This document shows positions 14,267 through 21,209 of a DNA stretch of 21,209 bases, in pieces (the stretch's first letter is position 1; each line of letters starts with the position of its first letter). The position numbers and the translations under genes are program-made. Under the pieces are notes generated by a model. The model ran no database searches and had not been told where the DNA came from. It saw only the letters and a program-made list of their open reading frames with translations. Source of the stretch: Oscillospiraceae bacterium (lineage in GTDB: Bacteria > Bacillota > Clostridia > Oscillospirales > Ruminococcaceae); the NCBI GenBank assembly GCA_003453215.1, contig DMMB01000037.1:370-21578 (forward strand). The letters are read 5' to 3'.

Positions 14267-15987
14267 CAGTCAGTAACCTCCTTTATTTTCTTACTGGTAC
14301 CAAAGTGCTTGATGAGGGTATTCATGAGCAGTACCGAACCGTAGGTGATGACGATAAGGATGGTAGCAAAGGCACAGGCCAGGCCATAGCTGCCCTTTTC
14401 GGCAAACTCATTAATCTGAACGGTGATGAGCAGGAACTGCGGGGTAACCAGCAGAATGATAGCAGAAATGGCGGTGATACTGCGGACGAACGAAGTAACC
14501 AGACCGCTGAAGAAAGAATCCTTGATGAGCGGGAGGGTGACGGTGGTAAAGACCTTGCCGCTGCCTGCGCCCAAATCGTAGGCGGATTCTTCGATGCTCT
14601 TATCGATCTGCCGCAGGGCAGAAATACCGCTGCGGGTACCGGTAGGCAGGCTGCGGACAATGAACACGATAACAAGTATCGCGCCCGTTCCGTAAAGCCC
14701 CTGCATAAAGCCGGTGCGGAAAACGCCATTGCCAAAGCCGCGGATATAACCGACACCCAATACCGTACCGGGCACCGCCATGGCCAGCATGGAAACGAAC
14801 TCGATGAAGCCCTTGGTCTTGAAGTTCTTTTTGACTACCAGATAGCTGATAATCATGGAAAGCAGCGACGTAATGGGTGCTGCAATAAGCGACAGGACAA
14901 AGGAATCGGTGAAGGCCTGCAGGCCGTGATAGCGGGTGAAAATACGCTCGAACCACTTGAAGGTGAGGTGGAAGTCGTAACCCCAGGTATTGAAGAGGGC
15001 GCCGAACGGAACGCAGATATACATGAGGATGACGAATATGGCAATGGCACTGCACAGAACGGTAAGCGGTACACGCACGCTCTTATCGGTGATAAGCATA
15101 CGGGCCCGGCTGGCTTTGCCGGTGAGGGTGGCCGCCGTTTTGCGTTCGAGGTAATACTTCTGCACCAGGAACATAACCAGCGTGATGGAAAGCAGCACAA
15201 CTGCCATAGCCGCCGCGCCCACTTTATCGTAGGCACCGGTAATCTGCAGGTAAATGGTGGTGGCCAACGTATCGTAGCTGCCGCCGATAATCATGGGGTT
15301 AGCAAAGTCGGCAATGGATTCGATGAAAGAAACCAGGAATGCATTGCCAAGGCCGGGCAGCAAAAGCGGCAGGGTAACACTGGTAAATACCTTCCAGCGG
15401 GAGGCACCCATATCGCGGGCGGCTTCTTCCAGGCTGGGATCGATATTTTTGAGCAAACCACGCAGCATAAGGTAGCAAACCGGGAAGAAGGTCATAGTCT
15501 GTACAATGACGATGCCCCAGAAGCCATAAACGCTGTTATCGTAAATATGCAGCAGGTAACGGGTGATGATGCCCGACTTACCAAACAGCATAATGATGGA
15601 CAAAGACAAAACAAAGGGGGGCGAAACGACCGGCAGCATGGAAACCACCTTGAACAGACCGCCCATAAATTTACCGCGCACTTTGACGTACACTTCAACA
15701 TAGGCAAACAACAGGCCAATGAGAGCGGAGCCGATGCCGACCACAAAACCGACCTTGAGGGTATTGGTGATCGCGGTGCGGAAGGTCCACATATCAAAGA
15801 TGCGCTTGAAAACGGAGAGGGTGAAGCCTCCCCCATCGGGAGAGATGAAGCTATCCACCAACAGAATAGCCAGTGGGTACAGAATAAACAGGGTGAGGAA
15901 CGCGATCAATACGACGACGGTAGTCACCATAACGGGATCGGCAAAAAGCTTTTTGCGATCCAGGGCAGCGCCTTGTCGTTTTGTCAT
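14266..15987 (-). CDS. ABC importer permease, two fused transmembrane domains (FbpB type)
   Basis: A 573-residue inner-membrane protein with about 12 helices that carries both halves of the channel in one chain, as in FbpB/ThiP-type permeases. Two EAA loops, which contact the ATPase, can be read: EEAARDMGASRWKVFTSVTL (188-207) and EESAYDLGAGSGKVFTTVTL (466-485). The start at 15987 is chosen because AAAGGAGG lies 7-8 bases upstream; a longer open frame to 16059 runs through the intercistronic hairpin. It lies between the binding protein (124 bases upstream) and the ATPase (one-base overlap). The fused layout supports the Fe3+/phosphonate branch over polyamine importers, which usually have two separate permeases. 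Confidence 0.9.
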   Translation of the reverse strand: MTKRQGAALDRKKLFADPVMVTTVVVLIAFLTLFILYPLAILLVDSFISPDGGGFTLSVFKRIFDMWTFRTAITNTLKVGFVVGIGSALIGLLFAYVEVYVKVRGKFMGGLFKVVSMLPVVSPPFVLSLSIIMLFGKSGIITRYLLHIYDNSVYGFWGIVIVQTMTFFPVCYLMLRGLLKNIDPSLEEAARDMGASRWKVFTSVTLPLLLPGLGNAFLVSFIESIADFANPMIIGGSYDTLATTIYLQITGAYDKVGAAAMAVVLLSITLVMFLVQKYYLERKTAATLTGKASRARMLITDKSVRVPLTVLCSAIAIFVILMYICVPFGALFNTWGYDFHLTFKWFERIFTRYHGLQAFTDSFVLSLIAAPITSLLSMIISYLVVKKNFKTKGFIEFVSMLAMAVPGTVLGVGYIRGFGNGVFRTGFMQGLYGTGAILVIVFIVRSLPTGTRSGISALRQIDKSIEESAYDLGAGSGKVFTTVTLPLIKDSFFSGLVTSFVRSITAISAIILLVTPQFLLITVQINEFAEKGSYGLACAFATILIVITYGSVLLMNTLIKHFGTSKKIKEVTD

Positions 15988-16040
15988 GTGGCTTCCTCCT
16001 TTCGCTGAAAAAGATGAAGAGAATGGCGAAAAAATGGTGA

Positions 16041-16067
16041 GGGGGACGGCTTTGCCCACCGTCCCCC
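16041..16067 (-). promoter_or_regulatory. Intercistronic stem-loop between binding protein and permease
   Basis: A perfect 9-bp stem, GGGGGACGG (16041-16049) with CCGTCCCCC (16059-16067). On the minus strand it is followed by TCACCATTTTTTCG, so it is at most a leaky terminator. Such elements commonly stabilise the binding-protein part of the transcript so that this subunit is made in excess. Confidence 0.65.
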
Positions 16068-16111
16068 TTTTTCATACTACTGAATGTTCAGTTTTGATGC
16101 AGGTACGGGAA

Positions 16112-17236
16112 TTATGCAGTCTGGAAACGGTCATCCGCGGCAGCGCCGAGAGCATCAAAGATATCGGTGATGTACTGAGCGGTGTTCTCCTTGGCATCCT
16201 CGAAGTCATAATCCATAACATTGGTGGGATCCAGGCCGAATTCGGTAGCAGCCTCAGGCTGGGTAGCGTTATCCAGAACGAGGAACTGATAAGAACCGGT
16301 GCTGGCTGCCTGATTTACGCACTCGGGAGAGAGGGCATACTCAATGAACAGCTTGGCAGCATTGGGGTGCTTAGCGCCCTTGAAGATGGCGGTAGCGCCG
16401 ATCTCGAAGGAGGTACCGGAGGACGGAATGATCAGGGAGATGTTCTTGTAGCCGTTGTCGAGGATCTGGGTGATACCATCATGCAGGAAGCCGATGCCGA
16501 TGACGCACTCGCCGGAGCCGACATTCTTGGAGGGGCCGGAGCCGCTCTTGGTGTAAACTTCGATGTTCTTATCGAGGTCAACCAGATACTTGATGCCCTC
16601 ATCGTGGCCGTACTTCTGGATCATGGTATTGAGAACCAGCTTGGCAGTACCGGCGGTATTGTAGTTGGACATCCAGATGAGACCCTTATACTCTTCCTTG
16701 AGCAGATCGGCCCAATCCTGAGGAGCTTCCAGACCCAGACGGGTCAGCTCATCGGTATTGACCATGAAGCCCAGGATACCCTGATAGATACCATACCAGT
16801 AACCATCGGCATCGCGGTACATATCGCCCAGCAGGTGCTTGGCATTCACAGCCTCATAAGCTTCCAGCAGGCCTTCTTTGGCCATCATGTTGTAGGGATC
16901 GGTGGTGCCGCCGAAGGAAACATCAGCAGAGGGGCTGCCGGCTTCTTCTTCGATCTTAGCCTGGATCTCACCGGTGGAAAGGCGCTGATAGTTCACCTTG
17001 ATACCGAAGATCTTTTCGAAAGTGGTGCAGGCAGCAGAAAGATACTCTTCCTCGCAGCCGCCGTAAACGGTGAGTTCCCCTTCGGCCTGAGCAGCAGCGA
17101 TGAGGTCTTCCATACCGGCAAAGCTCTCAGGATAGGTTTTGGTATCCTGCTGGCCGCCGTTGTTCTTGTCGCCGCAGCCGACCATCAGGGTAAGGACCAT
17201 GATGACAGCAAGCAACATAGACAGTGCTTTTTTCAT
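16112..17236 (-). CDS. ABC importer substrate-binding lipoprotein, family unresolved (Fe3+/phosphonate-like)
   Basis: A 374-residue extracellular lipoprotein that delivers ligand to the permease. The N-terminus is a lipoprotein signal (MKKALSMLLAVIMVLTLMVGC) with lipobox LMVGC and lipidation Cys21. The mature part begins with a polar linker and then a two-lobe solute-binding fold: LTVYGGCEEEYLSAACTTFEK, GIKVNYQRLSTGEIQAKI, SADVSFGGTTDPYNMMAKEG and WYGIYQGILGFMVNTDEL, as in iron(III) and 2-aminoethylphosphonate binding proteins. The adjacent Tyr pair typical of classical FbpA is not apparent near the C-terminus, so iron is not assured. The start at 17236 has GGAGGAG seven bases upstream. It is the first gene of the operon, with a consensus promoter about 100 bases upstream and a structured leader. 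No catabolic enzyme nearby identifies the ligand. Confidence 0.85.
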   Translation of the reverse strand: MKKALSMLLAVIMVLTLMVGCGDKNNGGQQDTKTYPESFAGMEDLIAAAQAEGELTVYGGCEEEYLSAACTTFEKIFGIKVNYQRLSTGEIQAKIEEEAGSPSADVSFGGTTDPYNMMAKEGLLEAYEAVNAKHLLGDMYRDADGYWYGIYQGILGFMVNTDELTRLGLEAPQDWADLLKEEYKGLIWMSNYNTAGTAKLVLNTMIQKYGHDEGIKYLVDLDKNIEVYTKSGSGPSKNVGSGECVIGIGFLHDGITQILDNGYKNISLIIPSSGTSFEIGATAIFKGAKHPNAAKLFIEYALSPECVNQAASTGSYQFLVLDNATQPEAATEFGLDPTNVMDYDFEDAKENTAQYITDIFDALGAAADDRFQTA

Positions 17237-17303
17237 TTTGTTTCTCCTCCAAACTAAAGTGTCTTTTTATAATTACCGCCAAAGCGGAAATTACCGGCAG
17301 AAG

Positions 17304-17320
17304 GGTGGCCGCAGGCCACC
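17304..17320 (-). other. Hairpin in the leader of the binding-protein transcript
   Basis: GGTGGCC (17304-17310) pairs with GGCCACC (17314-17320) across a 3-base loop, near the 5' end of the predicted leader. A second small hairpin, CCGC-CAAA-GCGG, lies near 17277-17288. They may stabilise the 5' end; no riboswitch class was recognised. Confidence 0.5.
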
Positions 17321-17335
17321 TGTTCTATGCTAACT

Positions 17336-17364
17336 ATTATAGACCTCTGTCTATTGTTTGTCAA
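17336..17364 (-). promoter_or_regulatory. Perfect-consensus sigma-A promoter of the ABC importer operon
   Basis: On the minus strand: -35 TTGACA (17359-17364), a 17-base spacer, and -10 TATAAT (17336-17341), all at consensus. A promoter this strong would be expected to be held down by a repressor; see the overlapping inverted repeat at 17358-17373. Confidence 0.9.
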
Positions 17365-17373
17365 TTATGACAA
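17358..17373. promoter_or_regulatory. Inverted repeat overlapping the -35 box (candidate operator)
   Basis: TTGTCA-ATTA-TGACAA is a 6-bp-arm inverted repeat that contains the -35 hexamer of the ABC operon. Outside it, GTCTA (17349-17353) and TAGAC (17376-17380) extend the symmetry imperfectly. A protein bound here would exclude RNA polymerase. It does not match the Fur box consensus. Confidence 0.5.
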
Positions 17374-17424
17374 TGTAGACTATTGGAATGCTATTTATTT
17401 GGCTATTTTGCAAAATAATTAGGC

Positions 17425-17458
17425 AAAAAGTGCCGCCCTTTACAGAGAAGAGCGGCAC
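17425..17458 (-). terminator. Terminator of the ptb-buk-MFS operon
   Basis: The stem GTGCCGC (17430-17436) pairs with GCGGCAC (17452-17458), extended inward by CTT/AAG. On the minus strand it is followed by TTTTTGCC. It lies 11 bases beyond the MFS stop. Confidence 0.85.
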
Positions 17459-17469
17459 AAGGGGGAAAA

Positions 17470-18678
17470 TTATAGTTTTTTGGCGGCCCCACGGAAGGCG
17501 AGATCCAGCAGAATGACCACGGCAGTGACGCCGAGGAACACCAGGAACGCCGTAACATAGGTACCGGAGCCGGTCTGGATGGCGCCGACAATGGTAGCAC
17601 CAAAGGAAGCGGGCAGCATGCTCATATTGGCGATGCTGAAGTTGGTGCCGTAATTTTGGGTACCGAAGCAATCGGCCGTGACGGTGGAGGTCATAGTGGG
17701 CATGCCGCCATAGGAGAAGCCGATGAGCAGCAGGCCGGCCACTGCCGGAATGGCCCCGCCGCCGCGCAGAGAGAAGAGCAGCAGCAGGCAGGAAAGGATG
17801 AAGCAGCCGACATCGGTGAGCATGGCGAAGGTGTTACCCTTTTTATCAAACAGGGTGCCGAACGCCAAACGGCCAAGGCCATTGCAGACCGACTGCAGCC
17901 CCACGACCAGTGCTGTGATGCCGGTGGCCACACCGGCTTCCACCGCGATGTAGCGGGAATGGCCGATGACGCCGGTGCCAATCATATTGGAACAGACGAT
18001 GATGAAGAACAGCAGCCAAAAGGCAGCGGTCTTGACCATCTGGCCGGCGGTGTATTCCCTGCGGGTGGGAGCCGCCGCCGAACCGGCCGGAGCGGCCATT
18101 TGAGGATTGGGGACGACCCAGCGGCTGCCGATGAGAAGGACAACCAGTGTGGCCGCGCCCAGCAGCAGGTAGGCGGTGCGCCAACCCATGGCGGAATTGA
18201 AGAGGCGATCAGCAAGATTGCCCATGATAAGGGTGCTACAGCCGAAGCCCATAAGCAGTACGCCGGAGGCAAAGCCCTTTTTATCCGGGAACCAGCCCAC
18301 CACGGTGCCGAGGACGGCATTGTAGGAGAAGCCGACGCCAAGACCGATGAGCCCGCCGTAGGAAATATACAGCAGCCACAGGCTTTGGGCGGTGATGCGG
18401 GAACAGAGGAAATAGCCCAGGAAGCACATCACCGCACCAATGAGGACGGTAACACGGGCGGAAAGCCTGCGGGTAACAAAGCTGCCGGCCAGGCCGCCGA
18501 TGCAGAAGCAGGACATGACGATGGTGAAATTGAGACCCAGCTGCGCGCTGGTCCAGCCGAATTCCACCGGGAAGGGCGAGGAGAGGATACTCCAGGCGTA
18601 GATGGTACCGGTGAAGAGGAACATGATGCAGCCCGCAGCCAGAATAGCGGCACGGGTGGGCAGTTTACGCTCAGCCAT
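17470..18678 (-). CDS. MFS transporter, oxalate/formate antiporter-like
   Basis: A 402-residue inner-membrane transporter with 12 predicted helices in two halves, joined by a hydrophilic loop around residues 190-215. The first helix motif FTGTIYAWSILSSPFP, followed by FGWTSAQLGLNFTI, matches the oxalate/formate antiporter (OFA) branch of the major facilitator superfamily; the DKKGFASG and FDKKGN loops are the usual MFS loop motifs. The ATG at 18678 overlaps the butyrate kinase stop by eight bases, with AGGAG about 13 bases upstream, so translation is probably coupled. As the third gene after ptb and buk it may export the carboxylate product or exchange it for another organic acid. That role is inferred from context; substrate residues cannot be read off. 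Confidence 0.85.
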   Translation of the reverse strand: MAERKLPTRAAILAAGCIMFLFTGTIYAWSILSSPFPVEFGWTSAQLGLNFTIVMSCFCIGGLAGSFVTRRLSARVTVLIGAVMCFLGYFLCSRITAQSLWLLYISYGGLIGLGVGFSYNAVLGTVVGWFPDKKGFASGVLLMGFGCSTLIMGNLADRLFNSAMGWRTAYLLLGAATLVVLLIGSRWVVPNPQMAAPAGSAAAPTRREYTAGQMVKTAAFWLLFFIIVCSNMIGTGVIGHSRYIAVEAGVATGITALVVGLQSVCNGLGRLAFGTLFDKKGNTFAMLTDVGCFILSCLLLLFSLRGGGAIPAVAGLLLIGFSYGGMPTMTSTVTADCFGTQNYGTNFSIANMSMLPASFGATIVGAIQTGSGTYVTAFLVFLGVTAVVILLDLAFRGAAKKL

Positions 18679-19765
18679 AAATATGCGCGGTCTCCTCTCC
18701 ACCGAGTACACGCAGGCAGCCATCGGCCAGGGCCTGCATCTCGTTTTCGCCGGGGACTACCACAAACTCGCCGAGGAAGCCGGCGTAATCCTTGACCATC
18801 TCACAGAAGGACTTGGAATAAGCGATGCCGCCGGTGAGAACAAAATAATCGACCTTGCCCTTGACGAGGACGGCCAAGCGGGCCAGCCCACGGGCAACGC
18901 CCAGGGCCATAGCCTCATAAACGAGCTGGGCATCGTGATCGCCCTCTTCGGCCATCTTTTCCACCACACGGCTATCGGAGGTGCCGAAATAGCTGGTGAG
19001 ACCGCCCTGACGCTGCAGGAGCTTCATCGCGCCGTTATAATCCAGCTTATCCTTTTCAATTTTACGAACCATCAGATAATCGGGGATCAGGCCGGCACGC
19101 TCCGGGCTGAAGGGCCCTTCGTCATCGGAAACGATATCGATGATGCGGCCATTGCTGTGCAGGCTGAGGGTGATGCCGCCACCCAGGTGAGCGACCGCGA
19201 CATTGCTGGAATAGTAGTCCACGCCCTTTTCGCGGCAGACCTTCATGGCAGCGGCGCGCATATTAAGGTTGTGGGCCTGGCCGACACGGCGGACATCCTT
19301 GAGGCCGGTCAAGCGAACCAGCTCCACAAGTTCATCAACGGTGACGGGGTCATAGATATAAGCCTTGACGCCAGCTTCATTGGCGATATCATAGGCGATA
19401 GCGCAGCCCAGGTTGGAGGCGTGGTGATTGATGGGCCGCTCTCGGAGGGCCTCAATGAGGGCGGGAGTGACCTCGTAAGCGCCGGAGGAAATGGTGGTAA
19501 CTGCGCCGGTCTCCTCATTGACATAGGAGGGCAGCAGGCCGCCGCGGGCTACAACACCATCCAGCTCGGTGACCTTTTCGCCATGGGCGGCCAGGGCATC
19601 CCGGACCAGCTTGGTGCGCATATCCTTCTGATCATAGATCACGGCATATTTTTTGATCTCGGCGGTATCGTGCTCGATGCTCTCCTTCCAGACCTGCTCA
19701 CCATCATGGTAGAAGGCGATCTTGGTGGAGGTGGAGCCGGGATTGATGACAAGAATCTTTTTCAT
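18671..19765 (-). CDS. buk: Butyrate kinase
   Basis: An ASKHA-superfamily carboxylate kinase that takes butyryl phosphate to butyrate and makes ATP. Its 364 residues fit butyrate kinase (about 355) rather than acetate kinase (about 400). Motifs: INPGSTSTK (phosphate 1, residues 7-15), VVARGGLLPS (71-80), HHASNLG (114-120), VAHLGGGITLSLHSNGR (191-207) and EGPFSPERAG (216-225). The start at 19765 has AGAGGA upstream and lies 26 bases after the ptb stop. Its stop overlaps the transporter start. Together with ptb this is the classic route for substrate-level ATP from butyryl-CoA; branched-chain acyl-CoAs are also accepted by some members, and no butyryl-CoA synthesis genes are in the window to decide. 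Confidence 0.93.
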   Translation of the reverse strand: MKKILVINPGSTSTKIAFYHDGEQVWKESIEHDTAEIKKYAVIYDQKDMRTKLVRDALAAHGEKVTELDGVVARGGLLPSYVNEETGAVTTISSGAYEVTPALIEALRERPINHHASNLGCAIAYDIANEAGVKAYIYDPVTVDELVELVRLTGLKDVRRVGQAHNLNMRAAAMKVCREKGVDYYSSNVAVAHLGGGITLSLHSNGRIIDIVSDDEGPFSPERAGLIPDYLMVRKIEKDKLDYNGAMKLLQRQGGLTSYFGTSDSRVVEKMAEEGDHDAQLVYEAMALGVARGLARLAVLVKGKVDYFVLTGGIAYSKSFCEMVKDYAGFLGEFVVVPGENEMQALADGCLRVLGGEETAHIYG

Positions 19766-19791
19766 GGGAGATATCCTCTTTTCTTCTGCGA

Positions 19792-20706
19792 CTATTTGTT
19801 CAGTCCGGCCATCAGGCAGCCCAGCGCGATGGAACACAGCTTGGTCTCATCGTTATCGGCACGGCTGCACATGACAATGGGAGTATCGGTACCGACGATG
19901 ACGCCGGCGGCCTTGGCGCCCAGGATATCGCCCAGGGTCTTACCCATGATGTTGCCGGCTTCAATATTGGGAACGATGAAGATATCGGCATCACCGGCGA
20001 CCTCGGACTTGAAGCCCTTGACCTCGGCGCAGTGGGCAGAAACCGCCAGATCCATGGCGATGGGGCCTTCCACCAGGACATTGGGACCGAATTCACCGGC
20101 TTCGCCCAGCTTCTTCAGCTCAGCGGCATCCACAGTGGCGGGCATCTTGGGATTGACCTTTTCCTTGGCACAGAGCACAGCGACCTTGGGATTTTCGATC
20201 TCCAGAGCCTTGGCAACCGGCAGGCAGTTTTTGATGAGGCCGATCTTCTGCTCCAGGGTGGGATACAGCACCATACCGCCATCGCTGGTGAGCATGAGTT
20301 TATGATAGGCACCCAGAGTATCGAAGGTCATAACATGGCTGAGCAGGCCGTGGACCGGCAGACCGGTCTCCTTATTGAGAATGGCTTTGAGGAAGATGTT
20401 GGTATCCACAAGGCCCTTCATGAGGAAATCGGCTTTGCCCAGGCGAACCAGCTCGACAGCCTTGGCGCAGGCTTCGACCATATCATCGGCCTGGACCAGC
20501 TCGGCATTCCGGAAGGTGACGCCCTCCTTCTTCATTACACGCTCGATAGTGGGGATATCACCGACGAGAACGGGGCGGATCATACCAGCCTCCTCGGCAG
20601 CGGCCATGGCCTTGATGGTATCCGCATCCTGCGCGGCGGCGCCGGCCAGCACCATCGGCTCGCCCTGCTTTGCTTTTTCCAGCATCTGTTCAAAAGAAAC
20701 GATCAT
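19792..20706 (-). CDS. ptb: Phosphate butyryltransferase
   Basis: Cytoplasmic enzyme of the phosphate acetyl/butyryltransferase family that converts butyryl-CoA plus phosphate to butyryl phosphate and CoA. The 304 residues match the length of clostridial Ptb, and conserved stretches run throughout: ADFLMKGLVDT, LNKETGLPVHGLLSHV, ENPKVAVLCA, VNPKMPATVDA, EVAGDADIFIVPNIEAGNIM and CSRADNDETKLCSIALG. The start at 20706 has GGAGG eight bases upstream; an open frame reaching 20856 crosses the promoter and is not used. The stop codon is TAG, so TAG is a genuine stop in this genome. It is the first gene of the ptb-buk-MFS operon, behind a promoter with two upstream inverted repeats. Confidence 0.95.
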   Translation of the reverse strand: MIVSFEQMLEKAKQGEPMVLAGAAAQDADTIKAMAAAEEAGMIRPVLVGDIPTIERVMKKEGVTFRNAELVQADDMVEACAKAVELVRLGKADFLMKGLVDTNIFLKAILNKETGLPVHGLLSHVMTFDTLGAYHKLMLTSDGGMVLYPTLEQKIGLIKNCLPVAKALEIENPKVAVLCAKEKVNPKMPATVDAAELKKLGEAGEFGPNVLVEGPIAMDLAVSAHCAEVKGFKSEVAGDADIFIVPNIEAGNIMGKTLGDILGAKAAGVIVGTDTPIVMCSRADNDETKLCSIALGCLMAGLNK

Positions 20707-20766
20707 TGAGAGTCCCTCCTGATATTTTTTAGGATCGCCCGCTATGGGCAGTGTTTTCCACCTACT

Positions 20767-20795
20767 ATTATAGGAAAGGGAAATTAGCCTGTGAA
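20767..20795 (-). promoter_or_regulatory. Promoter of the ptb-buk-MFS operon
   Basis: On the minus strand: -35 TTCACA (20790-20795), a 17-base spacer, and a perfect -10 TATAAT (20767-20772). The leader is about 54 bases. Confidence 0.82.
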
Positions 20796-20805
20796 ATGCA
20801 CCATT

Positions 20806-20846
20806 TGAATGACTGTTATTCCATCCTAAGGAATGACTATCATTCC
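20806..20846. promoter_or_regulatory. Two similar inverted repeats upstream of the ptb promoter
   Basis: Site 1 (20806-20822, TGAATGACTGTTATTCC) and site 2 (20830-20846, GGAATGACTATCATTCC) are 17-bp inverted repeats; site 2 has perfect 7-bp arms. Their centres are 24 bases apart and both lie upstream of the -35 box, a position that suits activation or cooperative binding. The half site GAATGA/TCATTC resembles TetR-family fatty-acid regulator sites such as Bacillus FadR (TGAATGA...TCATTCA), with a spacer one base shorter. Confidence 0.7.
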
Positions 20847-21122
20847 AAAACAGCATTTCCTTTTTACATGTGGAAGGTGTATCATAAACTAATCGGAAGT
20901 CTCCTGGAGCGGGAGAGTTCCGGATAGGATTTGAACCGTTTCCTCATACTTCTCCTTATTTGGTTTTCCGGGGTGCCACACTTTTTTGTCAAGACACTAC
21001 GACCTCCCAATGTCGATCGTCACTTTTACATGGCACACCCCTCCCCTGCCGGGCATTCTCCCCCGGCAGGGGATTCCTCTATATATGGATAAATCTTTTT
21101 GCGGAAAATGCATAAAAGGTAT
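20847..21122. other. Intergenic region with several stem-loops, no gene seen
   Basis: No credible coding frame. Three structures are visible. GGAA-G-TCTCC (20895-20904) pairs with GGAGA-G-TTCC (20912-20921). A long-range pair joins GGGGTGCCA (20970-20978) with TGGCACACCCC (21031-21041), with a two-base bulge. A strong hairpin lies at 21043-21072. The last two are adjacent and could belong to one small RNA or to the end of a transcript entering from the left; no matching promoter was identified. Confidence 0.35.
21043..21072. terminator. Strong hairpin, possible terminator
   Basis: A perfect 11-bp stem, CCCCTGCCGGG (21043-21053) with CCCGGCAGGGG (21062-21072). It is followed on the plus strand only by ATTCCTCTATATA, and on the minus strand by no T-run, so its terminator status is uncertain. 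Confidence 0.45.
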
Positions 21123-21151
21123 TTGTCGTTTGCAGCAAATTATGATAGAAT
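21123..21151 (+). promoter_or_regulatory. Rightward promoter for a gene beyond the window
   Basis: -35 TTGTCG (21123-21128), a 17-base spacer, and -10 TAGAAT (21146-21151). An alternative overlapping -10, TATGAT, lies at 21141-21146. No coding start follows before the window ends. Confidence 0.5.
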
Positions 21152-21209
21152 AAATGTATACAGCATTGAATGCATCTTTTAAAAAGCGGTTGATTGTAAA
21201 ATCAAGTTG

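Noticed and set aside
14305..16008. A 567-codon plus-strand frame opposite the permease
   Set aside because: The peptide is highly polar with no domain pattern, a typical antisense shadow of a hydrophobic membrane gene.
17358..17373. Fur box at the ABC importer promoter
   Set aside because: The repeat TTGTCA-N4-TGACAA does not match GATAATGATTATCATTATC in its half sites.
15719..20305. Further long plus-strand frames opposite the binding protein, MFS, buk and ptb
   Set aside because: They cross gene boundaries and promoters, lack ribosome sites and show no family motifs, while the minus-strand genes are unambiguous.
20927..20938. T-loop-like sequence (CGGTTCAAATCC on the minus strand), a possible tRNA
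   Set aside because: The flanking bases do not form a 5-bp T stem, and no anticodon or acceptor stem can be drawn.
1..21209. CRISPR array, transposase, phage or toxin-antitoxin system
   Set aside because: No regularly spaced repeats, transposase motifs, long terminal repeats or typical toxin-antitoxin pairs were found on either strand.

Overview
The window looks like chromosomal DNA of an anaerobic, moderately GC-rich Clostridia-type Firmicute, plausibly a gut Oscillospirales relative. This is inferred from strong AGGAGG ribosome sites, consensus sigma-A promoters, an LL-diaminopimelate aminotransferase lysine route, a phosphotransbutyrylase/butyrate kinase pair, and the surface-protein style of one membrane protein. 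No rRNA, tRNA, CRISPR array, insertion sequence or phage module was seen.

Left part (1-5072). dapF (cut by the window edge) and dapL are co-directional and make meso-diaminopimelate for lysine and peptidoglycan. A bidirectional terminator separates them from a membrane-anchored flavodoxin-like gene on the minus strand. That gene diverges from an HD-domain hydrolase gene, and a clear promoter faces each way. A minus-strand membrane-anchored SH3-like protein follows, with a leader of about 230 nt that contains competing stem-loops.

Middle part (5078-11630). This is a nucleobase module. A minus-strand operon runs codB-like permease, aliphatic-amidase-like hydrolase, DUF2795-like small protein, codA cytosine deaminase, and ends at a strong terminator. 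A LacI-family regulator and a PreA/dihydroorotate-dehydrogenase-like iron-sulphur flavoprotein diverge from it. A perfect 14-bp LacI/CcpA-type palindrome lies just downstream of the codB promoter. Two lesions stand out. codB has an in-frame TAG at codon 41, and the regulator has ATA exactly where its ATG should be. The PreA-like protein also lacks the usual catalytic cysteine. The permease-amidase-DUF2795 stretch is visibly more A/T-rich than its surroundings. Together these suggest an acquired catabolic module that is decaying or has been repurposed.

Right part (11638-21209). Two tandem paralogous membrane proteins of unknown function each carry the same promoter hexamers (TTGACG-17-TATGAT) and their own ribosome site, so the promoter and gene were duplicated as a unit. 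A minus-strand ABC importer operon of the Fe3+/polyamine/phosphonate type follows (lipoprotein, fused double-domain permease, ATPase). It has a perfect-consensus promoter overlapped by an inverted repeat. The last operon, also minus strand, is ptb-buk-MFS (oxalate/formate antiporter-like), which makes ATP from an acyl-CoA and probably moves the acid. Two FadR/TetR-like inverted repeats lie upstream of its promoter. The final 300 bases contain structured noncoding DNA and a rightward promoter for a gene outside the window.
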